Assembly: GCA_017506845.1 (NCBI GenBank)
Contig: JAFVMP010000075.1
Span: 1-5,293 of the forward strand
Reading direction: 5' to 3'
DNA: 5,293 nucleotides
Origin: Campylobacter sp.
GTDB lineage: Bacteria; Campylobacterota; Campylobacteria; Campylobacterales; Campylobacteraceae
Position numbers and translations under genes: made by a program. The notes beneath the pieces are model-generated. The model made no database searches. It was not told the DNA's origin and saw only the letters and a program-made list of their open reading frames with translations. Each line of letters opens with the position of its first letter. The stretch's first letter is position 1. This document shows positions 1-5,293 of the stretch, in pieces.

Positions 1-1
1 C

Positions 2-1228
2 CGCACCGTACGTGCGCTCACCATGCTTGCCTTTACCCTGTTTCCCATTGCGGTAAGCGCCGTGTTCAACGGATACTTTACCGCGATGCGACGCGCCTAC
101 AAAAACGCGATAGCACAGGTAACGGAGCAAGCCGTAAAAATCACTTTCACAGGCTACTTACTCGTTCTTGTTGCACCCAATACAGTAGAGGGCAGCATCC
201 TTGCAATCTTGATGGGCGGTGCCGTTTCCGAAACGCTCACCTTCCTTTTAAACCTTGTGCTTTACGTGCTTGACAAGTGCCATTTCAAAGGCATCAAGCA
301 GCAAAAAAGCGGTTCAAAAATCAATGTGGCGGCAATTGCGTTGCCCGTTGCAATCAGCGCATATATGCGGTCTGGTTTACTAACAATAGAACATATTTTA
401 ATTCCTCGCGGACTTCAAGCCTACGGAGCAGGAAATTCTGCAGCGCTTGCTGCTTACGGAACGCTACACGGCATGGCACTGCCCGTAATCCTTTATCCGG
501 CGGCAATCCTCTCCTCCTTTTCCGCCTTGCTCATACCCGAAATCACAGAGCAAAACACCATTGGAAACAAGCGCGAGATCCGTTATATCGCCGGGCGCGC
601 TTACCAAGCCGCACTGCTCTTTTCCATTGGCACGGCAGCGGTCATGCTCTTTCTCTCGGGTGAGCTTGGCGAGGTGCTTTATAGCAGTAGTGAGGTTGGC
701 CGTTTTATCAAGCTGCTTGCACCGCTGATTCCCATCATGTATATTGACACCGCAACCGATGCTCTGCTCAAGGGGCTTGGCGAGCAGGTCTATTCCATGA
801 ATGTTAATATTATTGATGCGCTGATCTCGGTAATTTTGGTATGGCTTCTCGTTCCTCACATGGGCATAAGCGGCTATTTGGTTACCATTTACGTTACTGA
901 GATATTTAATGCTGCATGCAGCATCTGTCGCTTGCTAAAGGTGAGCGGATACCGACCGAAAATCGTTTCCCTGTTTGTGCGCCCCCTCTTTGCGGCGATT
1001 GGTGCCACCGTGATTGCAAATCTGCTGCTTCATTTTTTCACTGCTCACGCAAGCACCGCCGCCACGCTTGTTTTACACATCCTAATCGTGAGTGCACTGT
1101 ATTTTTCGCTGCTTTTGCTGACTCGCACGCTACCCGCAAGCGATGTAAAATGGCTTTCCGCATCGCTTCTTGGCACAGACAAAAAACGCTTTTCCACGCG
1201 TAAGCAAGCAGATGAAGGTTTACAATGA
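2..1228 (+). CDS. SpoVB/MurJ-like polysaccharide flippase (MATE/MOP superfamily), 5' end outside window
   Basis: This is the C-terminal part of a multi-pass membrane protein of the MOP flippase superfamily (stage V sporulation protein B / lipid II flippase-like). Such proteins move lipid-linked sugar precursors across the cytoplasmic membrane. The frame is open to the window edge with no stop before the ATG at 23, and the residues before that ATG (RTVRALT) fit the family, so ATG 23 is taken as internal. About 408 residues are visible against a usual 450-550. Counting from the ATG at 23, hydrophobic segments lie near residues 2-19, 40-52, 57-83, 99-114, 141-173, 192-212, 229-245, 261-300, 317-339 and 346-368. 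A charged tail rich in K and R follows. The segment FNGYFTAMRRAYKNAIAQ near residues 15-32 matches the GYFxGxxxxxPxAxxQ-type region of SpoVB proteins. The TGA stop is at 1226-1228. Codon and base usage match the pckG start but not the genes after 1590. The exact substrate cannot be told. Confidence 0.85.
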   Translation, partial: RTVRALTMLAFTLFPIAVSAVFNGYFTAMRRAYKNAIAQVTEQAVKITFTGYLLVLVAPNTVEGSILAILMGGAVSETLTFLLNLVLYVLDKCHFKGIKQQKSGSKINVAAIALPVAISAYMRSGLLTIEHILIPRGLQAYGAGNSAALAAYGTLHGMALPVILYPAAILSSFSALLIPEITEQNTIGNKREIRYIAGRAYQAALLFSIGTAAVMLFLSGELGEVLYSSSEVGRFIKLLAPLIPIMYIDTATDALLKGLGEQVYSMNVNIIDALISVILVWLLVPHMGISGYLVTIYVTEIFNAACSICRLLKVSGYRPKIVSLFVRPLFAAIGATVIANLLLHFFTAHASTAATLVLHILIVSALYFSLLLLTRTLPASDVKWLSASLLGTDKKRFSTRKQADEGLQ

Positions 1229-1262
1229 TTTTTGCAAGTTTTAATCCAAAATCTTGCAAAAA
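1229..1262. repeat. Inverted repeat just after the flippase stop codon
   Basis: TTTTTGCAAG at 1229-1238 is exactly complementary to CTTGCAAAAA at 1253-1262. This gives a 10-bp stem that begins immediately after the TGA stop, and TTTT/AAAA inside the 14-base loop can extend it. The T run lies on the 5' arm and the A run on the 3' arm, and no T tract follows on either strand. It therefore does not have the form of a typical intrinsic terminator. It could be a 3'-end stability hairpin or a weak terminator. Confidence 0.5.
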
Positions 1263-1346
1263 ACATTAACATTATAAGATTTAAATATTTAATTATAAAA
1301 ATAAAAAAATTAAATGTTAATAATTTGTAACCTTTGAAAGTTTTAG

Positions 1347-1375
1347 TTGAAAATTGTGCAGAAATATAGTAAAAT
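1347..1375 (+). promoter_or_regulatory. Sigma-A/sigma-70-type promoter of the pckG reading frame
   Basis: A -35 box TTGAAA (1347-1352) and a -10 box TAAAAT (1370-1375) are separated by exactly 17 bases. They lie 59-87 bases before the ATG at 1434, within an AT-rich intergenic stretch of about 200 bases (1229-1433). Transcription would start near 1382 and give a 5' leader of about 50 bases. This belongs to the Firmicute side of the window and would naturally drive pckG. In the joined sequence it would drive the pckG-legI fusion. Confidence 0.6.
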
Positions 1376-1390
1376 CTATTTCGTAGATTT
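1372..1390. promoter_or_regulatory. Palindrome overlapping the -10 box and likely transcription start
   Basis: AAATCTA (1372-1378) and TAGATTT (1384-1390) form a perfect 7-bp inverted repeat around a 5-base centre (TTTCG). It overlaps the last four bases of the -10 box and the expected start of transcription. That position suits a repressor operator or a hairpin at the very 5' end of the mRNA. No regulator can be named from the sequence. Confidence 0.35.
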
Positions 1391-1416
1391 GACTGCTCTA
1401 CACAGTTGAAAATTTT

Positions 1417-1423
1417 AGGAGGA
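1417..1423 (+). promoter_or_regulatory. Strong ribosome binding site for the pckG start
   Basis: AGGAGGA lies 10 bases before the ATG at 1434, which fixes that codon as the start. This consensus Shine-Dalgarno sequence is typical of Firmicutes and contrasts with the weak or absent sites in the operon downstream. Confidence 0.8.
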
Positions 1424-1433
1424 AATGTAAACA

Positions 1434-1579
1434 ATGGCTAATTTGACCAACAACAAGTTCGTTTTGTCTTGGATCGACGAAATGGCTGCCATGACTCAGC
1501 CCGACAAGATCGTTTGGATCGACGGCAGCGAGGAACAGGCTGAGGCACTTCGCGCTGAGGCTTGCTCTACAGGTGAGAT
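1434..1579 (+). pseudogene. pckG: N-terminal fragment (~49 codons) of GTP-dependent phosphoenolpyruvate carboxykinase
   Basis: The first ~49 residues match the conserved start of GTP-type PEPCK, the enzyme that interconverts oxaloacetate plus GTP with phosphoenolpyruvate, CO2 and GDP. Recognisable pieces are the N-terminal NNKFVLSWIDEMA segment (residues 6-18), PDKIVWIDGSEEQ (23-35) and ALRAEACSTGE (38-48). A normal PEPCK is about 600 residues. The family's next segment (a K/L-N-x-x-x-LPGCYxHRT-like region) is absent and the frame continues into a NeuB-family protein. All nucleotide-binding and catalytic motifs of PEPCK are therefore missing, and the fragment cannot be active as a PEPCK. The start, promoter and ribosome binding site are intact. 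The 3' boundary is approximate (1570-1590). The identification comes from remembered family sequence and not from a search. Confidence 0.75.
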
Positions 1580-2366
1580 AAAGGCCCTTGAGCTAAGTAT
1601 TAAATCCCATACTAAACTAATAGAGCATACCAAAAATATTGGGATTGAGTTTTTATCTACTCCATTTGATATTGATTCAGCAAATCTACTTTTTGAGCTT
1701 GGTCTAAGCAAATTTAAAATCCCAAGTGGCGAACTAACAAATCTACCGCTACTTCGTACTATTGCTAAATTTAAAAAGCCAATAATTTTATCAACTGGAA
1801 TGGCTACAATGGTTGAAATTAGAGATGTTTTTAATATTCTTACTACCAATGTAGCACTAGAAGATATTACTATTTTACATGCAAATACTGAATATCCTAC
1901 ACCTTTTTGCGATGTTAATTTAAAAGCAATGGTTAGTATTGGGGCTGAATTTGGAGTTAAATTTGGCTATAGTGATCACACATTAGGAATTGCTGTGCCA
2001 ATTGCAGCGGTTGCACTTGGGGCAAGTGTAATTGAAAAGCACTTTACCCTAGATAAGACTCAGCCAGGCCCAGATCACAAGGCTAGTTTAGAACCAAACG
2101 AATTAGCTCAAATGATAGCTGGAATTCGAGCAATTGAGCTAGCCCTAGGCGATGGAATCAAAAGCCCAAGCCCAAGCGAGATAAAAAATATAAACATTGC
2201 TAGAAAGTCTATTGTAGCTAAATTTGATATTAAAAAAGGTGAAATTTTTACCGATGATAATATCACTACAAAGCGTACCACGCCAGCAGGAATTAGCCCA
2301 ATGAAATGGGATGAAATAATAGGAACTCCAGCACAAAAAAATTATAAAAAAGATGAGATAATATGA
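1434..2366 (+). CDS. legI: Chimeric ORF: PEPCK start fused to legionaminic acid synthase (NeuB family), LegI lacking its N-terminus
   Basis: From about residue 50 to 310 this is a NeuB-type sialic/legionaminic acid synthase, which condenses a 6-carbon diacetamido sugar (ManNAc-like) with phosphoenolpyruvate. Visible motifs are FLSTPFD (73-79), FKIPSGE (94-100), STGM (120-123), NTEYPTP (151-157), GYSDHT (178-183), EKHFTLD (201-207) and GPDHKASLEP (212-221). The C-terminal SAF/antifreeze-like domain starts near 254 (NIARKSIVA). H182 and H203 have the 21-residue spacing of the metal-binding histidines of meningococcal NeuB, and R281 in the SAF domain corresponds to its substrate-reaching arginine. 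The first ~80 residues of the family, with the AEAGVNHNG-type strand and the VKFQ lysine, are missing and are replaced by PEPCK sequence. A native enzyme would be about 340 residues, and this form is probably inactive. The stop TGA overlaps the legG ATG (ATGA). Assignment to LegI rather than sialic acid NeuB rests on the neighbours. Confidence 0.85.
   Translation: MANLTNNKFVLSWIDEMAAMTQPDKIVWIDGSEEQAEALRAEACSTGEIKALELSIKSHTKLIEHTKNIGIEFLSTPFDIDSANLLFELGLSKFKIPSGELTNLPLLRTIAKFKKPIILSTGMATMVEIRDVFNILTTNVALEDITILHANTEYPTPFCDVNLKAMVSIGAEFGVKFGYSDHTLGIAVPIAAVALGASVIEKHFTLDKTQPGPDHKASLEPNELAQMIAGIRAIELALGDGIKSPSPSEIKNINIARKSIVAKFDIKKGEIFTDDNITTKRTTPAGISPMKWDEIIGTPAQKNYKKDEII
1570..1590. other. Junction between Firmicute-like and Campylobacter-like sequence
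   Basis: Protein similarity switches here from PEPCK (ending ACSTGE, codons up to about 1577) to NeuB (starting about KALELS, from about 1581). Codon usage changes at the same place, from GC-balanced (GAC, GGC, CAG, GCC) to AT-rich (AAA, ATT, CTA, TTT). The frame stays open across the join. No insertion sequence, tRNA or attachment-like repeat is seen, and only a short shared stretch such as GAGAT could have guided the join. The exact base cannot be fixed without both parent sequences. Confidence 0.8.
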
Positions 2367-3511
2367 GAAAAATATGCGTAATAACTGGATCAAGAGCTGA
2401 ATATGGTCTACTTTACTGGCTGATTAAAGAGCTTAGCATCAGCAAAAGTCTGCAACTTCAATTAATTGTAACAGGTAGTCATTTGCGAAGCGATTTTGGC
2501 AATACATATTTACAAATTCAAGATGAATTTAATATTGATAAAAAGATAGATATTTTAAATTTTGCCAATGATGCTCTTGGTGTATGCAAATCTATGGGAG
2601 TAGCTACTAGCGAGATTGGCAAAGCCTTAAGCGAACTAGCTCCTGATATTGTTGTGGTTTTAGGCGATAGATATGAGATATTTTGCGCAGCATCTGCGGC
2701 TCTAGTATTAGGTATCCCAATAGCTCACATTCACGGTGGCGAACTCAGCGCTGGGGCTATTGATGAGTCATTTAGGCATAGCATTACAAAGATGTCGCAT
2801 ATCCATTTTACTGCAAATAAAGAGTATGCTAAAAGAGTAGCTCAATTAGGCGAAGATCCTAAATTTATCTTTAATGTTGGCGGAATGGGAATTGAAAATA
2901 TAAAAAGGCTAAAGCTATTAAATAAAGCCAAATTTCAAGACTCAATTAAATTTAATCTAAATAAAAAAAATATCCTAGTAACCTACCATCCACTTACTAC
3001 GCAAACAGATAATAAAAAATATTTTAAAGAGATTTTAAAAGCACTAAATGAACTAAAAGATACAAATATAATTTTTACAAAAGCTAATAGTGATGCTGGT
3101 GGAATAGCTATAAATAAAATGATAGATGAATATGTCAAATCTCGCCCTAATTGTATCGCTTTTGCCTCTCTTGGAAGCCTAAGATACCTAAGCGCACTTA
3201 AGCATGTAGATATAATTTTAGGCAATAGCTCAAGCGGACTTTTAGAAGCTCCAAGTATGGGTGTTGCTACTATAAATGTCGGTTCAAGACAAGATGGTAG
3301 GCTAAAGGCTTTAAGTGTAATTGATGTAAAACCTATAAAATCTCAAATTCTAAAAGCAATAAAACTTGCCTATAGTCCAAAATTTCAAAAAATAGTCCAG
3401 AAAAAACAAAATCCATATGGCGACTCAAAGCCTAGTAAAACCATAGTTAAAGTGCTAAAAAATATAAATTTAAAAGATATCACAGTCAAAAGATTTAAGG
3501 ATTTAGTATGA
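2363..3511 (+). CDS. legG: LegG: NeuC-family hydrolysing 2-epimerase (GDP-diacetylbacillosamine type)
   Basis: A complete 382-residue cytoplasmic enzyme of the hydrolysing UDP-GlcNAc 2-epimerase (NeuC) family. It has two Rossmann-like halves of GT-B type. Family motifs are TGSRAEYG (8-15), VVLGDRYE (98-105), HIHGGE (122-127), then the acidic D134 with ESFRHSITKMSHIHF (135-149), TYHP (207-210), GNSSSGLLEAPS (287-298), GSRQDGR (307-313) and NPYGD (350-354). In the Campylobacter legionaminic pathway this enzyme releases GDP and epimerises C2, turning GDP-N,N'-diacetylbacillosamine into the ManNAc-like diacetamido sugar used by LegI. The length is normal for the family. The start ATG overlaps the upstream TGA (ATGA, 2363-2366) and the Shine-Dalgarno is weak, which suggests translational coupling to legI. 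The GDP- rather than UDP-sugar preference is inferred from the adjacent ptmE and not read from residues. A sialic acid NeuC is the alternative. Confidence 0.88.
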   Translation: MRKICVITGSRAEYGLLYWLIKELSISKSLQLQLIVTGSHLRSDFGNTYLQIQDEFNIDKKIDILNFANDALGVCKSMGVATSEIGKALSELAPDIVVVLGDRYEIFCAASAALVLGIPIAHIHGGELSAGAIDESFRHSITKMSHIHFTANKEYAKRVAQLGEDPKFIFNVGGMGIENIKRLKLLNKAKFQDSIKFNLNKKNILVTYHPLTTQTDNKKYFKEILKALNELKDTNIIFTKANSDAGGIAINKMIDEYVKSRPNCIAFASLGSLRYLSALKHVDIILGNSSSGLLEAPSMGVATINVGSRQDGRLKALSVIDVKPIKSQILKAIKLAYSPKFQKIVQKKQNPYGDSKPSKTIVKVLKNINLKDITVKRFKDLV

Positions 3512-3555
3512 CTTTAAATTGGGGGGGGTTCTACCTCAAAAAGGCCATAATATGA
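3508..3555 (+). CDS. 15-codon leader ORF through the poly-G tract (MTLNWGGFYLKKAII)
   Basis: An ATG at 3508-3510 overlaps the legG stop (ATGA) and is preceded by a good Shine-Dalgarno sequence, AAGGA at 3497-3501, six bases upstream. It reads 15 codons through the G8 tract to a TGA at 3553-3555. That stop overlaps the ptmE ATG at 3552 (a second ATGA). One more G would fuse this frame to PtmE and add 15 residues to its N-terminus. With seven or ten Gs it would stop at the TAA now at 3548-3550, two bases before the ptmE ATG region. Whether the peptide itself has any role is unknown. It looks like a translational relay or a phase-variable alternative start. Confidence 0.45.
   Translation: MTLNWGGFYLKKAII
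3521..3528 (+). repeat. Poly-G tract of eight Gs, candidate phase-variable simple repeat
   Basis: Eight consecutive Gs lie between legG and ptmE. This is the only G run of this size in an AT-rich region and is very unlikely to arise by drift. Campylobacter species use G/C tracts of about this length or longer as slipped-strand phase-variation sites, especially in flagellin-modification and surface-sugar loci. The tract lies inside a short translated leader, so its length sets the frame entering ptmE. Confidence 0.75.
3538..3544 (+). promoter_or_regulatory. Ribosome binding site supporting the ATG 3552 start of ptmE
   Basis: AAAAAGG ends seven bases before the ATG at 3552. It supports this codon over the in-frame TTG at 3519, and it would allow ptmE to be translated independently of the G-tract length. 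It lies within the leader ORF, so ribosomes on the leader would pass over it. Confidence 0.5.
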
Positions 3556-4589
3556 ATATAAACTCTCTAAAGCTAAGCCCGACTAGCAGTATAAAAGAGG
3601 CTCTTAAAATAATAGATAGTGGCTCACTCCAAATGGCGCTAGTTGTAAATAGTGATGGCAAACTTTTAGGTACAATTAGTGATGGTGATATTAGGCGAGG
3701 ATTATTAAGCTCAATGGAGCTAACTCAAAGCATTGAATCCCTATACTATCGCACGCCTATAGTTTCGCACTCGTTGCATGTCTCTCCAGCTATCGTTGCT
3801 AAAGCCAAAGCTAAAAATATACGCTACATTCCAATTATCGATGAAAATGATATCGTAACTGCTATTGTTAATATTTATGAACCAAACTTTAAAAAGCCAA
3901 ACCAGGTTATATTAATGGCTGGTGGATTAGGCACAAGGCTTCGCCCACTAACTAATCAAATTCCAAAGCCAATGCTTCATGTAGGTCCAAAACCGATTTT
4001 ACAAACAATCATAGAAAGTTTTCTTGCAAATGGATATAGCGATTTTACTATTTGTGTCAATTACAAGGCTGAGATTATTACAAACTACTTTGGCGATGGA
4101 AAGAAATTTGGTGCAAACATAAGCTATGTTTTTGAAGATAAACGCCTTGGTACAGCTGGGGCGCTAAGCTTGATAAATCCACCAAAAGATGATTTTTTTG
4201 TAATGAATGGCGACCTGCTAACAAATACTGATTTTACTAAACTTCACGACTATCATACAGCTCACAAATCTGTTGCTACAATGTGTGTGCGAGAATATGA
4301 GATGCAAGTACCATATGGAGTGGTAAATTTAGATGATAATACTATCAAATCTATCACTGAAAAGCCACGCCAAAAATTCCATGTAAGTGCTGGAATCTAT
4401 ATGCTAAATCCACAAATTCTAAATTTTATTCCAAAAAATGAGTATCTAGATATGCCAGATCTTTTTAACTCTTTAGCTACTAAGAATCAAAATCCAAAAG
4501 CTTATCTAATTAATGAAGAGTGGCTAGATATAGGTAGAATCGAAGAGTATAATCTAGCAAATGAGCTTTATAGTGAGATTTTCTCATGA
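3552..4589 (+). CDS. ptmE: PtmE: CBS-domain sugar-phosphate nucleotidyltransferase (glucosamine-1-phosphate guanylyltransferase)
   Basis: A 345-residue cytoplasmic protein with an N-terminal CBS pair (about 7-110, including the GTISDGDIRRGLL motif at 40-52). A GT-A-fold nucleotidyltransferase follows (about 117-345). Its signature LMAGGLGTRLRPLT is at 121-134, PKPML at 138-142, RLGTAGAL at 198-205, the metal-binding NGD at 219-221, ITEKP at 268-272 and EEWLDIGRIEEY at 322-333. In Campylobacter PtmE activates glucosamine-1-phosphate with GTP, giving the GDP-sugar that commits material to legionaminic acid. The start at ATG 3552 is preferred because the protein then begins as relatives do, and AAAAAGG (3538-3544) gives a ribosome binding site seven bases upstream. 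A TTG at 3519 is also in frame but reads out of the G tract and is unlikely. The CBS pair suggests allosteric control by an adenine nucleotide. Translation is probably affected by the upstream poly-G leader. The 3' end overlaps the next ATG (ATGA). Confidence 0.85.
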   Translation: MNINSLKLSPTSSIKEALKIIDSGSLQMALVVNSDGKLLGTISDGDIRRGLLSSMELTQSIESLYYRTPIVSHSLHVSPAIVAKAKAKNIRYIPIIDENDIVTAIVNIYEPNFKKPNQVILMAGGLGTRLRPLTNQIPKPMLHVGPKPILQTIIESFLANGYSDFTICVNYKAEIITNYFGDGKKFGANISYVFEDKRLGTAGALSLINPPKDDFFVMNGDLLTNTDFTKLHDYHTAHKSVATMCVREYEMQVPYGVVNLDDNTIKSITEKPRQKFHVSAGIYMLNPQILNFIPKNEYLDMPDLFNSLATKNQNPKAYLINEEWLDIGRIEEYNLANELYSEIFS

Positions 4590-5293
4590 GAGCGCTTATA
4601 CTTTCTATGGGGTCAATTGGCCGCCGCCACGCTGATGTTTTGCGCTCATTAGGATTTGATATTAGTGCCATTTCATCACAAAAAATTATTGATATAAAAT
4701 GTTATAAAGAGCTTGAAACGGTAGATATAAATCAGTTTGATTACTTTATCATTGCCTCGCCTACATATTTACATTTTAAACATTTAAGCTATATTGATTT
4801 AAATGTCTGTAATAAAATCATACTTTGCGAAAAGCCATTATTTGATAAATTTAGAGATTTTAATCCAAACAATAAGATTTTTATTGGGTATAATCTGCGT
4901 TTTCATCCACTAATTTTAGAGCTAAAAAATATGCTAAATCCAAGCGAAATTTTAACTATTGAAGCACGCTGCGGTCAATATTTGCCATCATGGCGACAAC
5001 GAAAATATACTAGCTCTTATAGCGCTAAAAAGGAGCTTGGCGGAGGCGTTTTGTTAGATCTTAGTCATGAGATTGATTATCTTAGCTTTTTATGCGATTC
5101 TAAATTAGAATTGATTAAATCTTATCAAGCCAAAGTATCAAATTTAAATATTACTAGCGATGATATTTGTATGATTTTAGCTAAATGCAATAAGACTTTA
5201 ATAAATATCAGCCTAAATTATCTAAGCAAAACACCATATCGTCAAATTTTAGTTGAGACAAATAATAATAGCTATCATCTTGACCTCATCACA
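4586..5293 (+). CDS. ptmF: Gfo/Idh/MocA-family oxidoreductase in the PtmF position, 3' end outside window
   Basis: The first 236 codons of an AT-rich gene that runs off the window with no stop; family members are usually around 300 residues or more. The N-terminal Rossmann fold has a nucleotide-binding loop with GSIGRRHADVLRSLG (9-23), followed by IIASPTYLHF (55-64) and the family hallmark CEKPL (81-85). The C-terminal α/β domain has GYNLRFHP (101-108) and GGGVLLDLSHEIDYLSFL (152-169), with D164 and H161 in the usual catalytic region. Such proteins are NAD(P)-dependent sugar dehydrogenases or related enzymes. In Campylobacter a gene of this type follows ptmE in the legionaminic locus and is called ptmF, thought to help supply the amino-sugar precursor. 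The symbol rests on gene order, and the reaction is not certain. The start ATG overlaps the ptmE TGA (ATGA 4586-4589), so translation is probably coupled. Confidence 0.8.
   Translation, partial: MRALILSMGSIGRRHADVLRSLGFDISAISSQKIIDIKCYKELETVDINQFDYFIIASPTYLHFKHLSYIDLNVCNKIILCEKPLFDKFRDFNPNNKIFIGYNLRFHPLILELKNMLNPSEILTIEARCGQYLPSWRQRKYTSSYSAKKELGGGVLLDLSHEIDYLSFLCDSKLELIKSYQAKVSNLNITSDDICMILAKCNKTLINISLNYLSKTPYRQILVETNNNSYHLDLIT

Noticed and set aside
277..663. Open frame of 128 codons on the + strand inside the flippase gene
   Set aside because: It lies wholly within the flippase in another frame, and its translation is rich in R, H and N with no recognisable domain, so it is a shadow.
1229..1268. 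Intrinsic terminator after the flippase gene
   Set aside because: The stem is good, but the T run is on the 5' side and the A run on the 3' side, so no T tract follows the hairpin on either strand.
1045..1434. Minus-strand open frame covering the intergenic region
   Set aside because: It runs antisense through the flippase end and the promoter region, with no ribosome binding site or family similarity. The AT-rich part simply lacks stops by chance.
1434..1579. PEPCK segment as a genuine regulatory or targeting domain fused to LegI
   Set aside because: It is only the first ~49 residues of PEPCK and not a known independent fold. The codon-usage break and the lost NeuB N-terminus point to a broken join rather than a designed fusion.
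2963..2970. Run of eight A residues in legG as a second slippage site
   Set aside because: A runs of this size are expected in DNA this AT-rich, and the gene is intact. It lacks the contrast that makes the G8 tract stand out.
3519..3551. TTG at 3519 as the ptmE start
   Set aside because: It would begin right before the G tract with no suitably spaced ribosome binding site, and would add residues that relatives lack. ATG 3552 has AAAAAGG seven bases upstream.

Overview
The window reads as two unrelated genomes joined end to end, with the join at about position 1570-1590. The left part (1 to about 1580) has the balanced base and codon usage of a gut Clostridia/Oscillospiraceae-type Firmicute. 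It holds the C-terminal part of a SpoVB/MurJ-like polysaccharide flippase, an AT-rich intergenic region with a good sigma-A-type promoter and AGGAGG ribosome binding site, and the first ~49 codons of a GTP-type phosphoenolpyruvate carboxykinase (pckG). The right part (about 1580 to 5293) is AT-rich with Campylobacter-type codon use (AAA, ATT, TTA/CTA, AGC). Its gene order is that of the Campylobacter legionaminic acid (flagellin glycosylation) locus.

The right part encodes LegI (NeuB-type synthase, N-terminus missing), LegG (NeuC-type hydrolysing 2-epimerase), PtmE (CBS-pair plus nucleotidyltransferase) and the start of a Gfo/Idh/MocA-family protein in the PtmF position. Two of the three boundaries between these genes are direct ATGA stop/start overlaps, and the third is bridged by a short leader ORF with ATGA overlaps at both ends, so the genes look like one translationally coupled operon. 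In Campylobacter this pathway uses GDP-linked intermediates. PtmE makes the GDP-sugar, LegG hydrolyses and epimerises the later GDP-linked diacetamido sugar, and LegI condenses the product with phosphoenolpyruvate to give legionaminic acid. The sugar is then CMP-activated and placed on flagellin. The dehydratase, aminotransferase, acetyltransferase and CMP-synthetase genes are not in the window.

Two points deserve attention. First, the PEPCK start is fused in frame to LegI and replaces roughly its first 80 residues. A metagenome assembly or library chimera is the most likely explanation, but the reading frame is kept open. Second, a run of eight G residues lies between legG and ptmE in otherwise AT-rich DNA, just after a good ribosome binding site and an ATG that overlaps the legG stop. 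This is the form of a Campylobacter phase-variable tract. With eight Gs it gives a 15-codon leader peptide whose stop overlaps the ptmE start. With nine Gs the leader would be fused in frame to PtmE. I see no RNA genes, CRISPR arrays or insertion sequences.
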